Made by a program: the position numbers and the translations under genes | The notes under the pieces: model-generated | The model's input: only the letters and a program-made list of their open reading frames with translations | The model's database searches: none | Told to the model about the DNA's origin: nothing | In this document: piece after piece, positions 16,121 to 23,625 of the stretch | How positions within the stretch are numbered: position 1 is the stretch's first letter | Layout of the letters: each line of letters starts with the position of its first letter | Source: an uncultured Verrucomicrobiota bacterium | GTDB lineage: Bacteria > Verrucomicrobiota > Verrucomicrobiia > Limisphaerales > CAIYYI01 | Length of the DNA: 37,214 bases | Reading direction: 5' to 3' | Assembly: GCA_903930345.1 (NCBI GenBank) | Contig: CAIYYI010000035.1 | Span: forward strand, 1 to 37,214

Positions 16121-17710
16121 TTACAGTTTGACCACCCGAACATTGCTGATGTTCGGATCGTTTTGCAATTCTTCCAGCACAGCCTGCGGCGGCACGCTGT
16201 CAAGGTTCAGCACGGTCAGAGCCTGCCCGCCCGCGATATCGCGATTGAGGCTCATGCTGGCAATGTTGACATGCTGCTTGGCCATCAGGGTGCCGATCTG
16301 GCCCACAATGCCGGGCTTATCCTTGTTATTCAGCAGCAACAGGACGCCCTCAGGAACGATCTCCACCGGCTGGCCACACAGGCGCACAATACGGGGCACC
16401 TGGCGTTTGCCCAGAATGGTGCCACCGACGGACACCCGCTGATCGCCCGAATAGGCGGCCAGGTGCAGCCACTCGTTGTAATCGGTTTCCTCGCTCGATT
16501 TGATTTCCTCGGTCAGCAAACCCAAAGAGGCCGCCATGGTCCGGACATTCACCGGGTTCACCTCGGTGCCGCCGGCGGACTTGAGGAAGCCCATGAGCGC
16601 GAAGCGGGTGACCGGATCGGTCGGCAGTTCGGTGGCCCGGCCACCGTACGTGATGACCAGCCGATCGCAGCGCTTGGGGCCGGTTTGGGCGAGCAGCCGA
16701 CCAAGCTTCTCCGCCAGGTTGAGGAACGGTTTGACGGTCTGGTAGGTCTTGGCATCCAGATTGGGCAGGTTGACAGCGTTGCGGACCGTGCCGTTGAGCA
16801 GGTAATCGGTGATGGCCTCGGCCACTTCAATGCCCACATTATCCTGCGCCTCTTCGGTGCTGGCACCCAGATGGGGCGTCATGATCACCTGGGGCAGGCC
16901 ACGCAGGGGAGAATCCTTCGGCAACGGTTCGGCCTCGTACACGTCGAGAGCCGCTCCCGCCACCCTGCCCTCTTTGACCGCGAGCAGCAGGTCGGCCTCG
17001 TTGATGATGCCACCGCGGGCGCAGTTGAGCACGCGCACCCCGGGCTTCATCTTGGCAAAGGCCTGGGTGTTGAGCATGCCCCGGGTCTCATCCGTCATCG
17101 GCATGTGCACGGTGATGAAGTCGGCCCGGCTGTAAATCTCGTCCAGCTCGGCCATCTCCACCTGCAACGCCTTGGCGCGGGCGAGGGTCAGGTAAGGGTC
17201 GTAGGCCAGCACAGTCATGCCGAAGGCGATAGCCCGTTTGGCCACTTCGCCGCCGAGGCGCCCCATGCCCAGGATGCCGAGGGTCTTGCCGTAAAGTTCA
17301 ATGCCGGAAAAAGCCTTGCGGTTCCACTCACCCGCCTTCATGGAGGCATTGGCTTGCGGAATGTTGCGCGCCAGAGCCATCAGCATGGAGAAGGTCAGTT
17401 CAGCGGTGGAGATGGTGTTGCCACCGGGAGTGTTCATGACCACGATGCCATGCTGCGTGGCGGCATCCACGTCCACATTGTCAACTCCCACACCAGCGCG
17501 TCCCACCACCCGCAACTTCGGAGCGGCCTCGATGACCTTGCGGGTCACCTTGGTTTCGGAACGCACCACCAGAGCGACGGCATCTGCCACCAGCGGAATC
17601 AATTCCGCTTCCGGCAGCCGCTGCTTGAGCACCACCACTTCAAATTCCTTGCGCTGCTGCAACAAGGCTATCCCTTTGGGCGATACAGGATCGCAAACAA
17701 TAATCTTCAT
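16121..17710 (-). CDS. serA: D-3-phosphoglycerate dehydrogenase (long, ACT-containing type)
   Basis: 529 residues, the length of the long bacterial PGDH class. It oxidises 3-phosphoglycerate to 3-phosphohydroxypyruvate with NAD, the first step of serine synthesis. The sequence shows the N-terminal substrate-binding part, the Rossmann motif GILGMGRLGGEVAKRA, catalytic Arg in LNCARGGIINEADLL, Glu in DVYEAEP and His in MTPHLGAS. An intervening (ASB) domain covers about 320-450. The C-terminal ACT domain begins near VLLLLNNKDKPGIVGQIG, which in other species allows serine feedback. A good promoter lies directly upstream with only about 11 nt of leader. Confidence 0.97.
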   Translation of the reverse strand: MKIIVCDPVSPKGIALLQQRKEFEVVVLKQRLPEAELIPLVADAVALVVRSETKVTRKVIEAAPKLRVVGRAGVGVDNVDVDAATQHGIVVMNTPGGNTISTAELTFSMLMALARNIPQANASMKAGEWNRKAFSGIELYGKTLGILGMGRLGGEVAKRAIAFGMTVLAYDPYLTLARAKALQVEMAELDEIYSRADFITVHMPMTDETRGMLNTQAFAKMKPGVRVLNCARGGIINEADLLLAVKEGRVAGAALDVYEAEPLPKDSPLRGLPQVIMTPHLGASTEEAQDNVGIEVAEAITDYLLNGTVRNAVNLPNLDAKTYQTVKPFLNLAEKLGRLLAQTGPKRCDRLVITYGGRATELPTDPVTRFALMGFLKSAGGTEVNPVNVRTMAASLGLLTEEIKSSEETDYNEWLHLAAYSGDQRVSVGGTILGKRQVPRIVRLCGQPVEIVPEGVLLLLNNKDKPGIVGQIGTLMAKQHVNIASMSLNRDIAGGQALTVLNLDSVPPQAVLEELQNDPNISNVRVVKL

Positions 17711-17727
17711 AAGATCAGAGGCGCAGG

Positions 17728-17756
17728 AGTCTATGAAAATGTTCGCCTCGGGTCAA
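17728..17756 (-). promoter_or_regulatory. Sigma70-type promoter for serA
   Basis: On the minus strand, TTGACC is followed after 17 bp by TAGACT. The predicted transcript start is near 17721, leaving about 11 nt before the serA ATG, too little for a normal Shine-Dalgarno site. A second TTGACA lies a few bases further upstream. Confidence 0.6.
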
Positions 17757-17785
17757 TGCCTCTGTCAAAAACACTTCGGGCACGA

Positions 17786-17815
17786 TTGACAGAGGGGGAA
17801 TGACCGCTGGATACT
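17786..17815 (+). promoter_or_regulatory. Candidate promoter for the folP-cdaA-ybbR-glmM operon
   Basis: A perfect TTGACA, an 18-bp spacer and GATACT (five of six bases). It is divergent from the serA promoter. It would give a leader of about 185 nt to the ATG at 18006. The 17711-18005 gap otherwise shows only an in-frame open extension of folP that has no family similarity. Confidence 0.4.
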
Positions 17816-18005
17816 GCGCCCGTGGCGCGGGTTTACGATCTAGTCAAGACACACAGCCTGGACGCGGATGATCTCCTCATTCACCGCATCCCGGGACGGG
17901 TTGCGGCAGCCTGCGAATGCCGACCTTTCCGGGTGGAACCGCTACGGGGGAGAACCCATTCAACGGGAATCCCCAAAGCCCGCCCAGACTGAGCCGTTTT
18001 GTGTT

Positions 18006-18878
18006 ATGACCTCCCCATCTGCCATCCGCCCCCCCATGCGACTGCAAGCCCGGCAGTTTGAGTTCATTTTCCCGCGTCCGGCACTGGTCATGGGCATCCT
18101 CAATGTGACCCCGGACTCCTTCTCGGACGGCGGGCTCTATCTGAACCCGGCGGCGGCGGTTGAACACGCCCTGGAAATGCTGGCGGAAGGGGCTGAACTG
18201 ATTGATGTGGGCGGGGAATCCACCCGCCCGCATGCCGAACCGGTCAGCGAGGCGGAGGAACTGCGCCGGGTGATCCCGGTCATCCAGGAATTGTCCGGTC
18301 GGCTGCCGATTCCGATTTCGATCGACACCCAAAAACCGGCCGTCGCCCGGGCCGCCCTGGCAGCCGGGGCAGCCATCATCAACGATATCGGGGCCAGCCG
18401 CATCGGTGACGAGATGGCCCGCCTGGTCGCCGCCTCCGGGTGTGGCTATGTGGCGATGCACATGCAGGGCACGCCCCTCACCATGCAGCAGAACCCGGTT
18501 TACGCGGATATCCTCCAGGACGTGGAGTCCTTTTTTGAGGCGCGCATGGACCACCTTTGCCGCCAGGGTGTGCGCACCGAACAAATCGTTTTGGATGTCG
18601 GCATCGGCTTCGGAAAAACCGTGGAACATAATTTGCAGTTGCTCCGGGGATTATCTGGCTTTACAAAGAGGAACCGGCCGCTCCTGTTGGGGGTGTCGCG
18701 AAAGTCCTTCATCGGGAAATTGCTGGGGATTGATCTGGCCGGGGCGCGCATGCCGGCCGGGCTGGCCTGTGCCTGTCATGCGGTCCGGGCGGGGGCGCAA
18801 ATCATCCGCACCCACGATGTGGGGGCCACGGTTCAGGCATTGCGCATGATGGAAGCCATTCAGAATCAGCGGGAATGA
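18006..18878 (+). CDS. folP: Dihydropteroate synthase
   Basis: About 290 residues, normal for FolP. It joins p-aminobenzoate to dihydropterin pyrophosphate in folate synthesis, in the cytoplasm. All signature segments are present: VMGILNVTPDSFSDGG, LIDVGGESTRP, ISIDTQKP, IINDIGAS, VAMHMQGTP, VLDVGIGFGKT, LLLGVSRKSFIG and IIRTHDV. The start is uncertain. The ATG at 18006 adds a ten-residue tail, and the ATG at 18036 (MRLQARQFEF) is equally credible. The open frame extends to 17868, but that part is not conserved-looking. Its stop overlaps the cdaA start (ATGA), tying folate synthesis to the c-di-AMP genes. Confidence 0.96.
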   Translation: MTSPSAIRPPMRLQARQFEFIFPRPALVMGILNVTPDSFSDGGLYLNPAAAVEHALEMLAEGAELIDVGGESTRPHAEPVSEAEELRRVIPVIQELSGRLPIPISIDTQKPAVARAALAAGAAIINDIGASRIGDEMARLVAASGCGYVAMHMQGTPLTMQQNPVYADILQDVESFFEARMDHLCRQGVRTEQIVLDVGIGFGKTVEHNLQLLRGLSGFTKRNRPLLLGVSRKSFIGKLLGIDLAGARMPAGLACACHAVRAGAQIIRTHDVGATVQALRMMEAIQNQRE

Positions 18879-19711
18879 TTGACATCCTTCTCAGAATTTG
18901 GCGGCCAGTGGTGGAGATCATCATCCTCACCATCGGCATCTATTATGCCTTTAACTTCCTGCGCCGCACCCGGGGCTGGCCGGTGGTGATCGGATTTTTT
19001 GTGTTGCTGGCCCTGACCATTGTCACCACCCTGCTCGAATTCCAAATCCTGAGCTGGCTGTTGCAGGCCTTTTTCGCCTTTTCCGCCTTTGCCGTGCTGG
19101 TCATTTTTCAACCGGAGCTGCGGCGCATGCTGGCCGAGATTGGAAACCTCCAAATGTTCGGCACGGCACGCGAACAACGGGAAAACATTGAGGTCATCAT
19201 CCAGACCGTGGAGCGCCTGGGGGAAGTCAGAATTGGCGCCCTGATCGCAATCGAGCAGGCCATGCCCCTGGCCGAGTTGGTGGAGACCGGCGTGGTGGTG
19301 GATTGTGAAGCCACCCCGGAAATGTTGGAGACCATCTTTTTCCCGAATAACGCCATCCATGATGGCGGGGTGATCATCCGGGCCAACCGCATCATGCACG
19401 CGGCCTGCATCTTCCCCCTCACGCAACGGCTGGATCTCAGCAAGTCCATGGGGACCCGCCACCGCGCCGCCATTGGTCTGAGCGAGGAGACGGATGCGGT
19501 CGTTGTGGTGGTTTCCGAGGAAAACGGGGCCATTTCCTACGCTTACAAGGGGCAATTGACCCGCGGGATATCCCTGGAGAATCTGCGCTCCTTCCTGACT
19601 TCCATACTGGTTAAAAACCGCAAACCCCGCTCCCTGCTGGACACCCTCCGTTTGCGCCTGCGCGCCCGCAACTGGCGGCACAGCCTGGCAGAAATAGAGC
19701 ACCCGGATTAA
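18875..19711 (+). CDS. cdaA: Diadenylate cyclase, CdaA type
   Basis: 278 residues. CdaA makes cyclic di-AMP from two ATP at the inner membrane. Three transmembrane helices fill roughly residues 10-80 (VVEIIILTIGIYYAFNFL, WPVVIGFFVLLALTIVTTLL, LLQAFFAFSAFAVLVIFQ), followed by the DAC catalytic domain. The first catalytic motif reads HDGGVII (D163-G164-G165), where the family normally has DGA. The second, GTRHRAA (from G193), is intact. The gene overlaps folP by four bases and is followed 4 nt later by a YbbR/CdaR-like gene and then glmM. This is the conserved cdaA-cdaR-glmM order known best from Firmicutes. GGGA before the ATG may serve as ribosome binding site. Confidence 0.96.
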   Translation: MIDILLRIWRPVVEIIILTIGIYYAFNFLRRTRGWPVVIGFFVLLALTIVTTLLEFQILSWLLQAFFAFSAFAVLVIFQPELRRMLAEIGNLQMFGTAREQRENIEVIIQTVERLGEVRIGALIAIEQAMPLAELVETGVVVDCEATPEMLETIFFPNNAIHDGGVIIRANRIMHAACIFPLTQRLDLSKSMGTRHRAAIGLSEETDAVVVVVSEENGAISYAYKGQLTRGISLENLRSFLTSILVKNRKPRSLLDTLRLRLRARNWRHSLAEIEHPD

Positions 19712-19715
19712 CCCC

Positions 19716-20144
19716 ATGTCCCTTCGCGATTCCATCCTGCACAATTTCTGGTTGAAGTTGCTCTCCCTGGTGCTTGCCATCATGACGTGGTTCACCATTT
19801 TCGCCATCCAGCGCAATGTCCGTCTCAATGAAACCGGGGGCACCGGCACCCGCACCTTCAACAACCACCTGATCACGGTCATGAAATCGGCCGCCGATGT
19901 CCACGGTTTTCGGGTGGTGCCGAATGCGGTGAATGTCACCGTCACCGGGGCCAACCGCATCCTGTCCACCCTGTCCCCCAAGGATGTCGATGTGTTCATC
20001 AATTTGACCGATGCCGAGCTGACGGAGGGTCTGACCAGAAAAGTGCAGGTGTTTCTGCCGGATGGGGTGGACCTCGTCAATGTCACCCCGCCCTTTGTGC
20101 GCATTGTGCGCCTGCCGGAAGGGCCGGGCACTCCCGCTCCCTGA
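19716..20144 (+). CDS. YbbR/CdaR-like regulator of diadenylate cyclase
   Basis: 142 residues. An N-terminal membrane helix (FWLKLLSLVLAIMTWFTIF, about 11-29) bears the family's typical WLKLLSLxLAxxxW start. One YbbR-like extracytoplasmic domain follows (about 50-135), including VTVTGANRILSTLSPKDVDVFINL. B. subtilis CdaR has several YbbR repeats and controls CdaA activity; this version has only one. Position between cdaA and glmM supports the assignment. The protein probably sits in the inner membrane beside CdaA, with its domain in the periplasm. No strong ribosome binding site is visible, so translation may be coupled to cdaA. Confidence 0.85.
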   Translation: MSLRDSILHNFWLKLLSLVLAIMTWFTIFAIQRNVRLNETGGTGTRTFNNHLITVMKSAADVHGFRVVPNAVNVTVTGANRILSTLSPKDVDVFINLTDAELTEGLTRKVQVFLPDGVDLVNVTPPFVRIVRLPEGPGTPAP

Positions 20145-20156
20145 TTTGATTTTACC

Positions 20157-21551
20157 ATGAGCCAACCCAAGAAAATCTTCGGAACAGACGGTGTCCGCGG
20201 CACCGCCAACATTGAACCGGTCACAGCGGAAACAGCCTTGAAACTCGGACGGGCTGCCGCCCATGTTTTTAAAAACATGGAACTCCAGTCGCGTGGCCGT
20301 GGAAAACACAAAATCGTGGTCGGCAAGGATACGCGCCTCTCAGGTTACATGCTGGAGAATGCCATCTCCTCCGGCATTCTCTCCATGGGGGTGGATGTCC
20401 TGTTTATCGGGCCGCTCCCCACCCCCGGGGTGGCCTATATCACGCGCAGCCTCCGCGCGGATGCCGGCATCGTCATCACCGCTTCCCACAATCCCTACGA
20501 TGACAACGGCATCAAGTTCTTCCGGGCGGACGGCTACAAGCTGGATGATGAGATCGAAGGCCAGATCGAGGGCCTGGTGTTCAGCGGAGACATCGAAACC
20601 ATCCGCCCCACCGCCAACGAAATCGGGAAAGCGGTGCGTATTGATGACGCCTTGGGCCGTTACATCGAGTTCACCAAGGCCTCGCTGCCCAAGGGGTTGA
20701 CCCTAGACGGGCTGCGGGTGGTGGCTGATTGTGCCAACGGGGCCGCCTACAAGTCCACTCCCTGCGTGCTGCGAGAACTGGGGGCGGAAGTGTTCGTGTA
20801 TGGCACCACCCCGGACGGCCTGAACATCAACCGCGGCTGCGGCTCCATGCACCCCGAGGAGATGTGCCGCAAAGTCCGCGAGCACGGTGCCCACCTCGGG
20901 ATCGCCCACGATGGCGATGCGGACCGCGTGCTGCTCTGCGATGAAAACGGCAAAATGATCGATGGTGACGACATCATGGCCATCGCCGCCTTGGAAATGC
21001 TGGCTGAAGGCACCCTGGTGGACAAAACCCTGGTCACCACCGTGATGAGCAACGCCGGCCTGGATGCCGCCATCAAAGCTGCCGGAGGCAATGCCTTGCG
21101 CACACCGGTTGGCGACAAGCATGTGATTGATATGATGTTGCGCCACGGCTACAACTTCGGCGGCGAACAAAGCGGGCACCTGATTTTCCGAGATTTCAGC
21201 ACCACCGGCGATGGCCTGGTGGCGGCCCTCCAAATCCTCCGCATCATGAAGTCCAAATCCCAACCGTTGTCGCGCCTGCGCCGATGCTGGACCCGGTTCC
21301 CCCAGTTGGTCACCAACGTGCGGGTGAGGGAAAAGAAGCCTTTGGAGGCATTGGTGGGCGTGCTGGATCTGGTCAAACAGGCTGAGGCGGAGGTCTCCCC
21401 CCAAGGGGGACGCGTGCTGCTGCGTTATTCGGGCACCGAGCCCAAAGCCCGGTTGCTCATCGAAGGCAAGGATGCCGCCGTGCTGGAGCGCTGGTCGCGC
21501 CAGATCATTGAAAGCATCCGCCGACAAGTGGGGGAAGACCCTACCCCGTAA
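20157..21551 (+). CDS. glmM: Phosphoglucosamine mutase
   Basis: 464 residues. GlmM converts glucosamine-6-phosphate to glucosamine-1-phosphate for UDP-GlcNAc, and so for peptidoglycan and LPS. The start KIFGTDGVRGTAN is typical. The phosphoserine loop ITASHNPYDD places the active serine at S110. The metal loop DGDADR covers D252-R257, the sugar-binding loop reads GGEQSGH, and the phosphate-binding RYSGTEPK lies near the C-terminus. It is the last gene of folP-cdaA-ybbR-glmM. In Firmicutes CdaA and GlmM interact physically and GlmM restrains c-di-AMP synthesis; the same is inferred here. The stop codon lies within a hairpin, 13 nt from the end of the convergent ssrA gene. Confidence 0.97.
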   Translation: MSQPKKIFGTDGVRGTANIEPVTAETALKLGRAAAHVFKNMELQSRGRGKHKIVVGKDTRLSGYMLENAISSGILSMGVDVLFIGPLPTPGVAYITRSLRADAGIVITASHNPYDDNGIKFFRADGYKLDDEIEGQIEGLVFSGDIETIRPTANEIGKAVRIDDALGRYIEFTKASLPKGLTLDGLRVVADCANGAAYKSTPCVLRELGAEVFVYGTTPDGLNINRGCGSMHPEEMCRKVREHGAHLGIAHDGDADRVLLCDENGKMIDGDDIMAIAALEMLAEGTLVDKTLVTTVMSNAGLDAAIKAAGGNALRTPVGDKHVIDMMLRHGYNFGGEQSGHLIFRDFSTTGDGLVAALQILRIMKSKSQPLSRLRRCWTRFPQLVTNVRVREKKPLEALVGVLDLVKQAEAEVSPQGGRVLLRYSGTEPKARLLIEGKDAAVLERWSRQIIESIRRQVGEDPTP

Positions 21552-21563
21552 GAAGATACGGGG
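21544..21563. terminator. Hairpin between glmM and ssrA, possible bidirectional terminator
   Basis: CCCCGTA (21544-21550) and TACGGGG (21557-21563) form a perfect 7-bp stem with a 6-nt loop. The glmM stop codon overlaps its left arm. It lies just beyond the ssrA 3' end. Neither side has a T-tract, so termination is inferred from position. Confidence 0.45.
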
Positions 21564-21564
21564 C

Positions 21565-21915
21565 TGGTGGAGGCGGGGGGAGTCGAACCCCCGTCCCTGA
21601 CAAACAAACCAGTGGCGACTACATGCTTAGCCCGAAGTAAAATTCGGCGACTGGATAACCTTCGGACACGAATCCAGTCTGCCTAGTCTGCAGAAATATC
21701 TCGGCCGCCGTCGCGCAGTCTCCGCCGACGACCATGCCTGCAATAGCGTTCATCCAACCTAGCAGGTTTCAGCCGGTGAACGTCACAGCCTTAGGCTGCG
21801 AGGGCCAGTTCAGTATTGGCAGTTACTTTTTTGACCCGATGATTTACGAGGCCAACGGATCATCCTCGGCATGCCGCCCCAGGCGCATCTCTCAGGTCGA
21901 AACCAGTACGCCCCC
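21565..21915 (-). ncRNA. ssrA: Transfer-messenger RNA (tmRNA)
   Basis: A 351-nt one-piece tmRNA. The 5' end GGGGGCG pairs with CGCCTCC near the 3' end to form a 7-bp acceptor stem, followed by an encoded ACCA. The third pair is G-T (G-U in RNA), the alanine identity element. The T arm GGGGGTTCGACTCCCCC and the conserved GGTTTCGAC after the 5' stem are both present. The tag frame is readable at 21820-21791: after GTAACT it codes ANTELALAA and then a TAA held in a GCAGCC/GGCTGT hairpin. The GCC resume codon is inferred; an earlier in-frame resume would add V-T. It rescues stalled ribosomes and tags their products for proteolysis. Confidence 0.97.
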
Positions 21916-21933
21916 AGAACAACCAGTCCCGGA

Positions 21934-21962
21934 ACTATCGGACCGGCCAGGACAAAACACAA
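21934..21962 (-). promoter_or_regulatory. Candidate ssrA promoter
   Basis: On the minus strand, TTGTGT, a 17-bp spacer and GATAGT. The predicted start near 21927 leaves a short 5' leader to be trimmed to the mature end at 21915. Weak consensus but well placed. Confidence 0.35.
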
Positions 21963-22000
21963 CAGGTATTTTCCCTAAGAATCGCCGCGCGGAAATGCTC

Positions 22001-22028
22001 TGGACACTCTGTGCGGTCTCACTATGCT
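22001..22028 (+). promoter_or_regulatory. Candidate promoter for the Sel1-repeat gene
   Basis: TGGACA, a 16-bp spacer and TATGCT. The predicted start is near 22035, with about 22 nt of leader and no Shine-Dalgarno sequence. It is divergent from the ssrA promoter. Confidence 0.45.
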
Positions 22029-22056
22029 GTGGAGCAAGCCGTTGAGTTAACCAATA

Positions 22057-23010
22057 ATGACTGTCATGAACCGCACCGGATGGATCCTCGGAATCGCCCT
22101 GGCCTGGACTTTGATGGGAACCGCGCCGCTGCCCGCGCAACCTATGGTGGCTGATCAGCAGACCCTGCCCGATCTGCGCGCCAAGGCCCTGAAAAACGAG
22201 GCCAAAGCCATGAACGAATTGGGGGAGGTGTTTGCCCTCGGCAAACTGGGGGTGACCAAGGACTATACGGAAGCCTACAAATGGTGGACGCTGGCCGGAG
22301 ACAAGGGCCATACCGGCGCCAGGGGCTCCGCCACGGATCTCGCGGTTCTGATGACGCCGCAGCAGATTGCCGACGGGGATAAACGGGTCAAGGAATACAA
22401 GCTCCAACAAGCCATGATCGTCGCCACCGCCCCACCCGTTCCACTAACCTCCAGCGCCAGCATCACCCCTCCTCCCGCCGTGGAACGAAAAGCCCAGCCC
22501 AATGAACCGGACACCGAGATCGTGGCGGGCTTGCGGACCAAGGCGGGCCAAGGCGACGCCCAGTCCATGTACGAAATAGGACGGGCTTTTCTGGATGGCA
22601 CGTACGGCAAGAACAAGGATGCCGCAGAGGCGGCGGCCTGGTTTCAGCGGGCGGCCGACCAGGGCCACGCCCGGGCCCAGTGCGCCTTGGGCCGGTGCTA
22701 TGCGGAAGGCCAGGGGGTCGAGGCCAGCTATTCGGAAGCCACCCGTTGGTACCGCAAGGCCGCCGACCAAAGTTTTCCCAAGGCCCAGTTCAACCTGGGA
22801 GCCTGTTACGCCAAAGGCCAGGGGGTGGGCAAAGACCGGGTGGAAGCTTACAAGTGGATTCTCCTCGCCTCCATGAATGGGGACCCGATGGCCAAGGAGG
22901 CGCTGCCGCAATTGCAACAAGGCCTGTCACCACAACAACTGATGGATGGACAACGCCGCGTCCAAGCCTATAAGCCACGCGTGCAACCGGAACGACGCAG
23001 CCTCTTCTGA
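22057..23010 (+). CDS. Secreted Sel1-repeat protein
   Basis: 317 residues with an N-terminal signal peptide (hydrophobic IALAWTLMGTAPLPAQP, cleavage near residue 29). Sel1-like repeats, TPR-related helix pairs of about 36 residues, follow in two blocks. One repeat lies near 45-85 (AMNELGEVFALGKLGVTKDY). At least three more cover about 165-285, each with the G-x-G/A-YxxGxGV pattern (ALGRCYAEGQGV, NLGACYAKGQGV). A Pro/Ser-rich linker separates the blocks. Sel1 repeats mediate protein-protein contacts, often as adaptors in the periplasm. The partner is unknown. It is convergent with the EF-hand gene, separated by 38 nt. Confidence 0.88.
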   Translation: MTVMNRTGWILGIALAWTLMGTAPLPAQPMVADQQTLPDLRAKALKNEAKAMNELGEVFALGKLGVTKDYTEAYKWWTLAGDKGHTGARGSATDLAVLMTPQQIADGDKRVKEYKLQQAMIVATAPPVPLTSSASITPPPAVERKAQPNEPDTEIVAGLRTKAGQGDAQSMYEIGRAFLDGTYGKNKDAAEAAAWFQRAADQGHARAQCALGRCYAEGQGVEASYSEATRWYRKAADQSFPKAQFNLGACYAKGQGVGKDRVEAYKWILLASMNGDPMAKEALPQLQQGLSPQQLMDGQRRVQAYKPRVQPERRSLF

Positions 23011-23018
23011 TTCCAACC

Positions 23019-23039
23019 GGCGGAATGAATCCATCCGCC
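23019..23039. terminator. Weak hairpin between convergent Sel1 and EF-hand genes
   Basis: GGCGGA and TCCGCC arms (6 bp) around a 9-nt loop, placed in the short gap between two converging genes. There is no T-run; assigned by position only. Confidence 0.25.
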
Positions 23040-23048
23040 CATCGGCGA

Positions 23049-23576
23049 TCAACGCACGGGCTGATGACTGCGTTTGGCGGGAGCGGTTTTCGTGGTGGAG
23101 GGGACGGTCAGCGTCGGTCTCGGGGATTTGTCCGGGTACAGTGGCGAGGGCTGGCCGGTGTGCATGTCGGCCTTGGCAGCCTCCAATTCCCGCGCATCCA
23201 GTTTGCCATCGCCGTTGAGGTCGTACTTTTCGAAGAAATCGCGGCTGTTGGGATTCCGTGGCCGCACCGGAGCGTTCACCAATTCGCGCGGCACGGTAAT
23301 CGAACCCTCGTTGGTGGTGGAAAACCTGGGCTGCTCCACCCGCATTTGGGAACGCACGGCGGCAATCTCCTGATCGTCCAGCTTGCCATCCCCATTCTTG
23401 TCATACTTTTTCACCAGCTCATCGTAGGCCACCGGCTGGGCCGGTTTACCCTGGACGGTCTCGCGACGAACCTGGGGCGCGGTTTCCGAAGGACGCAGCT
23501 CGGCCCCCTGGGCACAGCACAGGGCCAAGGCGCTGACCAGCATCGGACAAACCAACCTCGAACGGGTGCCATTCAT
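23049..23576 (-). CDS. Secreted EF-hand protein
   Basis: 175 residues. A signal peptide (about 1-25, ALALCCAQGAE) directs export; the cysteines do not fit a lipobox. Two canonical EF-hand calcium loops are present: DKNGDGKLDDQE at 59-70 and DLNGDGKLDARE at 119-130. Both have acidic residues at positions 1 and 5 and Glu at 12. Between and after them the protein is Pro/Thr/Lys-rich and probably extended. The likely role is a periplasmic or surface calcium-binding module; no enzyme domain is visible. It lies 49 nt downstream of rnhA on the same strand, but a palindrome in that gap suggests separate control. Confidence 0.88.
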   Translation of the reverse strand: MNGTRSRLVCPMLVSALALCCAQGAELRPSETAPQVRRETVQGKPAQPVAYDELVKKYDKNGDGKLDDQEIAAVRSQMRVEQPRFSTTNEGSITVPRELVNAPVRPRNPNSRDFFEKYDLNGDGKLDARELEAAKADMHTGQPSPLYPDKSPRPTLTVPSTTKTAPAKRSHQPVR

Positions 23577-23592
23577 GCTTCAACCATGCCGG

Positions 23593-23604
23593 TTTCCCGG
23601 GAAA
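23593..23604. promoter_or_regulatory. 12-bp perfect palindrome upstream of the EF-hand gene
   Basis: TTTCCCGGGAAA, 16 nt before the EF-hand start codon and after the rnhA stop. It could be an operator. A weak TTGATT (-35-like) lies just upstream of it on the minus strand. There is no independent support. Confidence 0.25.
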
Positions 23605-23625
23605 AATCAAGCCATGAAAATGCCG

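Noticed and set aside
17868-18005. 46-residue N-terminal extension of FolP
   Set aside because: It would make FolP unusually long and has no recognisable motif. Treated as leader, though not fully excluded.
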